In this document: positions 56,727-64,000 of the stretch, piece after piece | Numbering within the stretch: position 1 is the stretch's first letter | How the letters are laid out: each line of letters starts with the position of its first letter | From: Corallium rubrum | Taxonomy: Eukaryota > Cnidaria > Anthozoa > Scleralcyonacea > Coralliidae | Assembly: GCA_964035015.1 (NCBI GenBank) | Contig: OZ035998.1 | Location: 26,715,417-26,779,416 of the forward strand | Direction: 5' to 3' | DNA length: 64,000 nucleotides | The notes under the pieces: model-generated | Seen by the model: only the letters and a program-made list of their open reading frames with translations | Told to the model about the DNA's origin: nothing | Databases searched by the model: none | Position numbers and translations under genes: made by a program

Positions 56727-56883
56727 GAACAGAAACAAATCAACGTCTACGTATAAAGCAAAACAACGTCTTGAGTTGAAGGAAACCCGTCAAACTGAAA
56801 CTCAAAAGGAGGAGAAAGCGAGAGTGAAACTTGAAAACCGACGAAGAAATAAAGACCGGCGAAACGATTTAAGTTTACGGTAA
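56727..56883 (+). CDS. Short highly charged ORF
   Basis: About 52 codons after a stop, reading KSTSTYKAKQRLELKETRQT, then ETQKEEKARVKLENRRRNKD and RRNDLSLR before a stop. The Lys/Arg/Glu-rich helix resembles the basic tail of a DNA- or RNA-binding protein. It lies in an intron of the integrase-core fossil. Function unknown. Confidence 0.25.
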
Positions 56884-57350
56884 AAATATAGAGCAGCCGC
56901 TCTCAGTAATCACGAACATTTAGTAGCAAAACTGTTCGAGTTTCCCACTTTCCTTACGTATATCCTATCACTGTTAATTTTGTTTTCTCTTTTGTGTGTC
57001 CTTAAAATTTTATCTGTGGCTGCCGTCTTAATATCTTTTTTCAAATAGTTTTCTTATTGTCAAAACCACTTGTGACTAACGTAGCTTGTCCATAATTTGG
57101 CATAAAAATCGGAAAAGGAGCATTTTTTTCTTCTGTAAAACGTACAAATGCTGTTGAAATATTTATTAACATGTAGGTGAAAACAATTTCAGCATTTTGA
57201 AATGTCATAAAAGAATATTGCCGTGGCAGGCTGCCAGGTTTGAAAAACGTTTTCAGATGCTGTAGCGATGTTTTTTGTAAAATTAAAAAAAACATGGAAA
57301 GAAAGAAGTGTACAATATAAGCCTAATATTTTGATAAAATTTTCCCGCCT

Positions 57351-57422
57351 GCCTCGGTAGTCTGGTGGTTAACATAGTCGACTTGCACGGTAATATGGTC
57401 GAGTTCAAACCCTGGAAGCGAC
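57351..57422 (+). repeat. tRNA-like segment with Pol III A/B boxes (SINE head or tRNA relic)
   Basis: gcctcggtagtctggtggtt resembles a tRNA 5' half with an A box (tagtctggtgg), and gtcgagttcaaaccctgg resembles a B box (ggttcaaancc). The acceptor ends do not pair (gcctcgg versus ggaagcg), so it is not a working tRNA gene. A tRNA-derived SINE head or old pseudogene is more likely. Confidence 0.4.
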
Positions 57423-58590
57423 GTGCAATTTCCTTTATCTCAATATTTTTCACGAAATATCATCCTTAAATTTTTCTTTGTTCCTCGTTACCTTTTCCTT
57501 TAAAAAATAGATTTATTAAAACTGCAGGGTTTTTTATTTCAAATATTCTACTAGAAATAAAACTATATTTTAATCAACAGGAGTGGCTATTTCCAGTCCC
57601 CCAATAAAAAAGAGCGCAAGGGGAATATCAGGAGGTATTTACAAAAATTCATGCAAAAGCGGGCGAGTGGTTATTGCGTTCATGTATTTCTAGTTTTAAG
57701 AAATATTTTTAGTATTTCCTTTTTTGTATCGTATAATATCCTATTGTTGTATGTAGAGGTCCGAGTACCTTTGGTCGCACCTAGTAAGACAGACAACGGA
57801 CAGGTGGATAAGACATTTGCACGTAAGAAAACATGAATTACGAATAAAATATAAGTTACTTGGCGGTAATCTTTTATTTACATGTTTTATTATTCTCTAA
57901 TTAAAGATTTTGTCTGAAGAAGGAAAATTTGACGTAGGAAATGATGCGCATAGGTATGTTCAAAATACATATTTTTCTGACAACTGAATATATGTGTATT
58001 TGATATCCTCATCGATATACTGTCATCACCAGTGAAATGATGTAGAATTATTGTTTTAAGACAACATTGGATCATATATGTCTTGATTTACTTCAGACAT
58101 GCTTTGGCATATGTTTTCCTTCCCTTACTGAGAAAAGAACTTGAATCGTTTCAACAATGGTGGAATGAGCACCACATATACGTCCTTCAAGGTTTTCCAA
58201 AGGACCTCATGGAGTTCCCAATGATATGTACAACCTTCCTAATTTATATGGTACGGTTTTGTTTTTATTTGTAAATGTCACACGAATTCGTTACATGTTC
58301 AAAATGTCAAAGCATATATTTATTGTGGTAATAAATGTCTATTACAATTAAAGATAAATTTAAAGTACAAGACTATACTATATATTTTTTAATCTACAGG
58401 CAGACAAGATAAAAAAAAATGTTAGATGTTGAAACGTGTTCAAGTACCTGCAGCAAGAAAAGCCATTCTACCGTAAGGAATTCGCTGCTCTTGCCGAACA
58501 GATCCTACAGAGAACTTTGAATACGAATCAAGGATTACAATGCACAATGCCACAACGACATATAAGCTTCTTCTGGCTTATGTTTGTTGA

Positions 58591-59290
58591 ATAAAAAAAT
58601 AAATAAAACATGATAAAATTCTCTTTTTATTAAAGATTTGTGACGTGCTAAATAAGCCGAAATGTCCGGCCCTTATACCGGGTTTATATAAGAAAAGCTC
58701 TGTAAATTTTTCGCCAACTTGATTTAATGTCCACCATCTCGGATATATTTTTATATGCGTATGACGTCATAAACTAGGTGGATCAAAAGCTTTATTTGAA
58801 ACGCAACACTATTAAAACATCAAGTATGAAAAAACGGACACAATAGAGCTGTTCTGGTGAACAATTTTAATACTCTTGCCAAGCATTTAACTCGTTTTGT
58901 TTAATGGCAGATATATTCACACTGTTATATAAATTCAAATTTATCAAAATATAAGTTTAATTCTGATAATTGTTCTCTAAATGTGTGGCTGAAGTACATG
59001 CGTCCTTGAATGAGTTTGGATACATATGGTTGTATGGATTTGGTTGTGCTAGGGCTCTTATTTGTAATCTGTCTTGTACAGTTCTAACCGCTTGCTTGAC
59101 TTGCACGTGTTAGTAATTTTGTCGTCCTCCATATATTTCTCATCTTGATTTTCGGAATAGATTAAATTTGTTGTTGCCGTTATCCTTGTAGTTGTTTCAA
59201 TTTGTTTGGCAGCTGTTCATGTTGCTGCTGTCGCTCTAATTGGGGTTGCAGTTCTTGCTGTTGTAAAGAAAGCCATAGTTGTTGTTGCTG
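58591..59290. other. Spacer; nothing recognised
   Basis: AT-rich with only short frames. The right part (59200-59290) begins to resemble the cag/ttg-rich sequence of the following repeat. Confidence 0.4.
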
Positions 59291-59297
59291 GTGCAGT

Positions 59298-59665
<368 letters not shown>

Positions 59666-60031
59666 GTGCACCTGTACCAGATGTTGTTTTATAGGAGCAA
59701 TAATTTCTGCAACTGTGCCCTTCATTCGGCAATCGATGATACACGAGAGGAAACAAATGAATTTTCTGTTGTTCCAGCGTTAGGGTCTGTCAGTTTCTCT
59801 TGTGATATTGCCAATTTTTGCTTGTGTCTCAAGCTAGACGTCTCTGAGAATTTATTCGACTGTCAAAAAAAAAACTCTTATAAAGACATCACAATTGCAT
59901 CTGCCACAAATAGGTCTAGTGTGCACATAACAGTATTGCTGCATGTCTGCCTGTCCAGCTGTTCCAACTTGCACCCATATGCAAAATTCTCAACATTTTT
60001 TACACTTGCATTTTGTTATTGTTTATTTGCT

Positions 60032-61628
60032 TCATAATGTTACTTCGTCATCGGAGATGTTCTGGATTTCTTTTGAGCTGTTGGGAATTGAAATGTTTTC
60101 ATCATCCAGTCCAATCACGTAGCGATACGCTTTTCTCAGAGTGTCATAAACCTGTATAGCAAAATAATTGTTGATAATTATTTGATAGTGTACCCCTAGA
60201 GGAGTGTACGCAATGTTTCTATACAGTTACACCGGTCTCATATTTTCTGTGAAAATTGCGTTAGATTGGACGGAGGTAAGCTCGTGGTTATATGTATGCT
60301 TTGCAAAATTGTTTTTCTATCTCTTTGTTTATCTTAAAGCACGTTCTTTATACTTTTGATTCATAAATTAGTTCTTACAATCTTGTGAAAAAATTAAAGT
60401 TACACTCAACGTCAGAAACTTATTTGGCAAATGTTTGAACCATAACTTTTTATATTTTCGTCTGTGAAATATATACACAATTAAAATGAAAATCATATGG
60501 CTAGGGGTCTACTAGAAACCTATACAGGCTTTCTTTTCTTTGACTATTTTTTCCAGGTAATAAGAATATTTAATATATTGATACACGTATAGAACAAATT
60601 GGTAACAAGTTAATGTACAGTAAGTTACAAAGAAACAAGTTTTGACTTGACAAAACATACCTCGGGTAGCAATACAAGTTCAATAAAATCTTTCTCTGTT
60701 GTTGCGACGACTTTTTAAATTTCTTTTATCATTTCTTCATTCTACATAAGTTTATGGTAAATAAAAGATTGTGTTATTAGGATTGTGTTATTAAACATAT
60801 TTAAATGTATTGAATTATTGCATTGCATCTGGTCACCAGCTTTAAAGGTTGAAGCGTATATTAGTTGTGTATCAGTCGAACACGTTTATAATGTACCAGT
60901 AACAAAAATATCAGCTCACCATAGAACTCTTGGAAGGTCTTGGCATGAGGTTGCGTCGATGTTTTTCTCTGAAGTCATCATGGCGTTTTGTTTGTAGTTG
61001 GCCTATTGTTATTTTGATGAGTCGATCCTTTACAAAGTCACAACAAACAATAAATGTAAAGGTCAATGTATTTCAATGCCATAAAGTAGATTTGTCAGTA
61101 GTTTTTTTTTTATTTTTAGTATCTCGTTTCTTTTACATCATGTATTAGTATTATTGTTTTAAACACTAAAGGCTAGAACTAATTCGATCAGTTATAGAAT
61201 TAAAAAAAATCGTCTAAATAATTCCCAACTGAGTTATTGAATGAAACTTTACCATACCTTCAGGTTGTACACAAGTTCCTCAACACTCATGTTTTGAGCA
61301 TCCAGCACAATCCGGGGGTTTACATCAATGTCTGTACAGAATTTTAAATATGTGACAGTGAAGATAAACAGAAAGTATTGGCACAATAAAATTATTTATA
61401 GGTCTGTATAACAATTCTTACCTTTTGGTTCTCCTAACTGCATCGCTATACGCAGTATCTATTGCATTTGTGCCTTTTTATGAAAGTACTAAATGCCCCA
61501 GGACCATAATTTCCGAGTGAAAAAAGCCTAGTTAAAATAACACCAACTAAATAAGAAAAACTTTGAAACAAGTTCTACTACCTACACTAATTCGTACCTT
61601 TGATTTGTTCAGCAGGCAACTTCAATGT
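60032..61628 (-). CDS. Candidate gene of small exons, unknown function
   Basis: Six splice-bounded blocks on the minus strand: 61628-61598 (LKLPAEQIK), 61458-61422 (LRIAMQLGEPK), 61331-61258 (DIDVNPRIVLDAQNMSVEEL, VYNLK), 61003-60919, 60711-60661 (VVATTEKDFIELVLLPE) and 60151-60032 (VYDTLRKAYRYVIGLDDENI, then EIQNISDDEVTL and a stop). Each has ag/gt borders. Phases agree between blocks 2-3 and 5-6; elsewhere they conflict, so some borders are wrong or an exon is missing. No domain is recognised. The C terminus is acidic. Protein-like composition and good donors argue for a real gene or recent pseudogene. Confidence 0.4.
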
Positions 61629-61767
61629 CTGTAAGAAACTTTTTGTTACATATATTGAGGATAATTAAATATCCATTTTCAAATTAAGTTGATTCAAATA
61701 AGCTATCTGCAAACGAAATTTTCTGTAAATAATACACAACATTTACTTATATACCTGGCGGCACAAA

Positions 61768-61770
<3 letters not shown>

Positions 61771-61826
<56 letters not shown>
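61771..61826. repeat. (AT)n microsatellite
   Basis: About 56 bases of TA repeats, just beyond the Penelope 3' end. A second short run is at 61964-61982. Confidence 0.95.
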
Positions 61827-61836
<10 letters not shown>

Positions 61837-61889
61837 CATTAGAATTGAAGGAGGTAAAGAGCAAGAAACTTCTAACCATGCAGTCCAGA

Positions 61890-62730
61890 TAAAAACTTTA
61901 ATACGTTTCGAACGTTCGTTCTTTTTCAGTTGAAAAATAAGTGATATATAGGACAAAATGCCTATATATATATATATATATACAATAATAATAAATTTTA
62001 CATAAAATTTACATGATCCTAATAATAATTGCGTTTCTTTGAGCGATACTCACATCTTTTGTTTAGCCCTAATGGCTGTAAAGTACGCAATTGTGCTGTC
62101 CAATATGCTTCTCTGGCTAACAGAAGTTCTTCAATATTATTTTTACCTAAAATAGCTTCAATTACAACAACCTCGAAATCCACTAGGGCATGAGGAATCT
62201 TACTAAAATGGGTAGCAACTTCACAAGTATTTTTATTAGTAACCATAGCAGATTTATGATTACGAAACCTAACTGCAATTTACATTTTTTGCAAGAAATT
62301 AAATATATTACTCCAGAGGAAGTACAAGAGAGTGCTTGTTTAATCTTATAAGAGCGGCTCGTGGCATAACTGGTGAAATTCTCAGCTTCTGCCAAATAAT
62401 TTTTACGTAGGTCGCATTTCTTTTTACATTTAAAACATCCTAACCTAACCGAACCAACTCCAGCAGTATTATCCGCAGCCTTCCTAAACTTGGAGGGCGC
62501 TAAAATATCCTTCAAATTCTTGGTTCTCCTATAGGCAGAACAACAGCGACGATTCTAATAAGTGCATATTTCTCTTAATAACTTTACTAATGTCTGGTAG
62601 CCTAGGGTTAAAATCTAGTACTAACGGGAAAATGCGTTTCTTGTGCTTCCTCTTAGGTTTCAAAATCTCAGTTCTATCTTTCCGCATGGCCTTTTCAAAT
62701 TGTTTATCTACCAATTCACTTATTATAATT
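61890..62730 (-). mobile_element. Penelope-like element, 3' part, minus copy
   Basis: Coding relics run leftward from about 62714. They read LVLDFNPRLPDISKVIKRNM, then KDILAPSKFRKAADNTAG, GCFKCKKKCDLRKNYLAE, GVIYLISCKKCKLQ and, in another frame, KNTCEVATHFSKIPHAL..LLLAREAYWTAQLRTLQP. This is the C-terminal Cys-rich plus GIY-YIG region of a Penelope-like element of a different family from 33936. At least two shifts are present. A degenerate hammerhead-like core (CTGAAAA, GAAC/GTTC stem, GAAAC) lies 3' at 61929-61905. Confidence 0.7.
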
Positions 62731-62975
62731 TTGCTGTTTTGGTAATAGTGAATTGGTAGATAAACCGTAGGCTACCAGATATTAGTAAAGTTATTAAGAG
62801 AAATATGCACTTATTAGAATCGTCGCTGTTGTTAAGAGATATCTTCCCGATTAAGTCTATTATACCTGCCTATAGGAGAACCAAGAATTTGAAGGATATT
62901 TTAGCGCCCTCCAAGTTTAGGAAGGCTGCCGATAATACTGGAGTTGGCTCGGTTAGGTTAGGATGTTTTAAATGT

Positions 62976-63428
62976 TAATAATATAGAGGGCAAAATTACT
63001 CGAATATGATTGGCTAATGAAGAGGGCATTTCTTTGTAATTCAGGGCAAAATTACTTGCACTTGATTGGTTCCTTGATCATCGGTACTTGCATGTGATTG
63101 GTCGCTTTGTTACTTAGCAACAGTGAAACTTGGAGGACTGACAATGTTTTCAACAAATCTGCAAGGTTTTCGGTTTGAAAATGCTTTTTTGTTTACTTTG
63201 AACTAATTTAAACTATTGAAGGAGTGTAAACTATTAGTGAAAATGAATACACTAGAAAATTTACGAACTTTTGCCTGTGTTTACAAAAAGAAAGCAACAG
63301 GCACAGCGATAGAGCGAGGAAAATTGGAATGTTGCCGAGCACCGACCGTGATAAGGTACATGTACTTCGACATTTTCTGGACATAACTTAACATAGCTCT
63401 TGAATAATTTTGCCCGCTATATTATTAA
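62976..63428. mobile_element. 453-bp element, TAATATAGMGGGCAAAATTA ends
   Basis: Left taatatagagggcaaaatta and right taattttgcccgctatatta form terminal inverted repeats. The minus Penelope copy gives the empty site. It holds a short frame, MNTLENLRTFACVYKKKATG at 63244 onward, which runs to a possible donor and may be the first exon of the parent transposon. Confidence 0.7.
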
Positions 63429-63432
63429 CACC

Positions 63433-63588
63433 TAATCGCATGAGATCTCGTAACATTAAGGTGTAATTTCACTCGTGTTTTCAAAATCTTACAAATTACC
63501 CTCGTCGCTTCGCGACTCGGGCAATTTTGTAAAATTTTGAAAACACTCGTGAAATTAAACCTTAATTTTCCTCGGCCCCATGCGATTA
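63433..63588. mobile_element. Palindromic MITE, TAATCGCATG ends, GCGAAGC centre
   Basis: Ends TAATCGCATG/CATGCGATTA. Arms ttaaggtgtaatttcactcg and gttttcaaaat pair with their inverses around ctcgtcgcttcgcgactcgg (GCTTCGC at 63507-63513). It follows directly after the preceding element; the 3' flank attacctatacaaaa is shared with the MITE at 11437-11597. Confidence 0.75.
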
Positions 63589-64000
63589 CCTATACAAAAA
63601 GAAATGCGACCTATATAAAAATTATTTGGCAGGCGAGAATTTCACCAGTTATGCCACGGGCCGCTCTTATACGATGAAACAAGCACTCTCTTGTACTTCC
63701 TCTGGAGTAATATATTTAATTTCTTGCAAAAAATGTAAATTGCAGTTAGGTTTCGTAATCATAAATCTGCTACGGTTACTAATAAAAATACTTGTGAAGT
63801 TGCTACCCATTTTAGTAAGATTCCTCATGCCCTAGTGGATTTCGAGGTTGTTGTAATTGAAGCTATTTTAGGTAAAAATAATATTGAAGAACTTCTGTTA
63901 GCCAGAGAAGCATCTTGGACAGCACAATTGCGTACTTTACAGCATTAGGGCTAAACAAAAGATGTGAGTATCGCTCAAAGAAACGCATCAAATATAGCCT

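Larger units (their letters stand above)
53130..58590 (+). pseudogene. Fossil multi-exon integrase-core gene
   Basis: A chain of splice-bounded blocks on the plus strand resembles the spliced 'integrase core domain' proteins of invertebrates and fish, which share the retroviral-type rve fold. Parts seen: an N-terminal helical part (53130-53753), a GYRSIWKLLRDKYGL block (54141-54226), a basic linker (54832-54925), a core strand region with TTSNSNPRSV (55736-55820), a block with SDMGTEN that carries the second catalytic Asp (56110-56249), and C-terminal helical blocks (57907-57953, 58097-58250, about 58400-58590). A polyadenylation signal follows near 58590. The block expected to hold the first catalytic Asp was not found. 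It looks broken, with at least two breaks, and MITEs have entered its introns. Age is moderate, since motifs remain easy to read. Confidence 0.6.
62745..63990 (+). mobile_element. Penelope-like element, 3' part, plus copy split by MITEs
   Basis: Same sequence as 62020-62730 but inverted. The two copies face away from each other with a spacer of only about 15-30 bases. Coding relics are at 62770-62975 and 63597-63950 (ENFTSYATGRSYTMKQ, ALSCTSSGVIYLISCKKCKL). Stops and shifts are present. Bases 62976-63596 are inserted MITEs absent from the minus copy. Confidence 0.7.

Noticed and set aside
57351-57422. Functional tRNA gene
   Set aside because: A and B boxes are recognisable but the acceptor stem does not pair, so I list it only as a tRNA-like segment.

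Overview
This is AT-rich eukaryotic DNA with no sign of a bacterial or organelle genome. Genes have short exons with GTAAGT-type donors, microsatellites are long, and most of the sequence is transposable elements (TEs). The repertoire (Penelope-like elements with GIY-YIG domains, many palindromic MITEs, a MULE-type transposase, a spliced integrase-core gene family) fits a marine invertebrate. A cnidarian is my best guess, but the species is an inference only.

Layout. 1-389 is the edge of a minus-strand gene with a PB1-like domain. 561-5107 and 19912-30570 are two inverted copies of one DNA element (here 'element R') carrying relics of a RecQ-type helicase. The right copy has a perfect 9-bp target duplication. 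It sits inside a MITE (B2) that sits inside another MITE (A2), and itself holds a LINE, a TTA-flanked Harbinger-like element and a TA-flanked element with long subterminal repeats. The 15 kb between the copies is a MITE graveyard with a Helitron-type PIF1 helicase fragment. 32328-33914 is a pentamer-based minisatellite fused to a Penelope 3' end. 34862-37488 is a long MULE-like transposase gene. 39107-42717 is a TA-flanked element with CACAG termini.

The most interesting object is 44543-49315: a 4.77-kb element with near-perfect terminal inverted repeats and two convergent genes. On the plus strand is an ~840-residue transposase-like protein with a coiled coil and a C-terminal SAP motif, split by one homopolymer frameshift. 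On the minus strand is an intact three-exon chromodomain protein. A diverged tandem copy of the flank at 49590-49700 shows the empty site, so the boundaries are well defined. I do not know of a named DNA-transposon family with this gene pair.

49868-50045 is a minus-strand exon with a SUMO-interaction-like motif, partly duplicated beside the element. 53130-58590 is a decayed multi-exon integrase-core gene. 60032-61628 is a chain of small minus-strand exons of unknown function. 61890-63990 holds two Penelope relics head to head, one interrupted by MITEs. Hammerhead-ribozyme-like cores lie next to several Penelope tails. No rRNA gene, convincing functional tRNA, CRISPR array or intact LTR element was seen. 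All family names come from motifs read by eye; no search was run.
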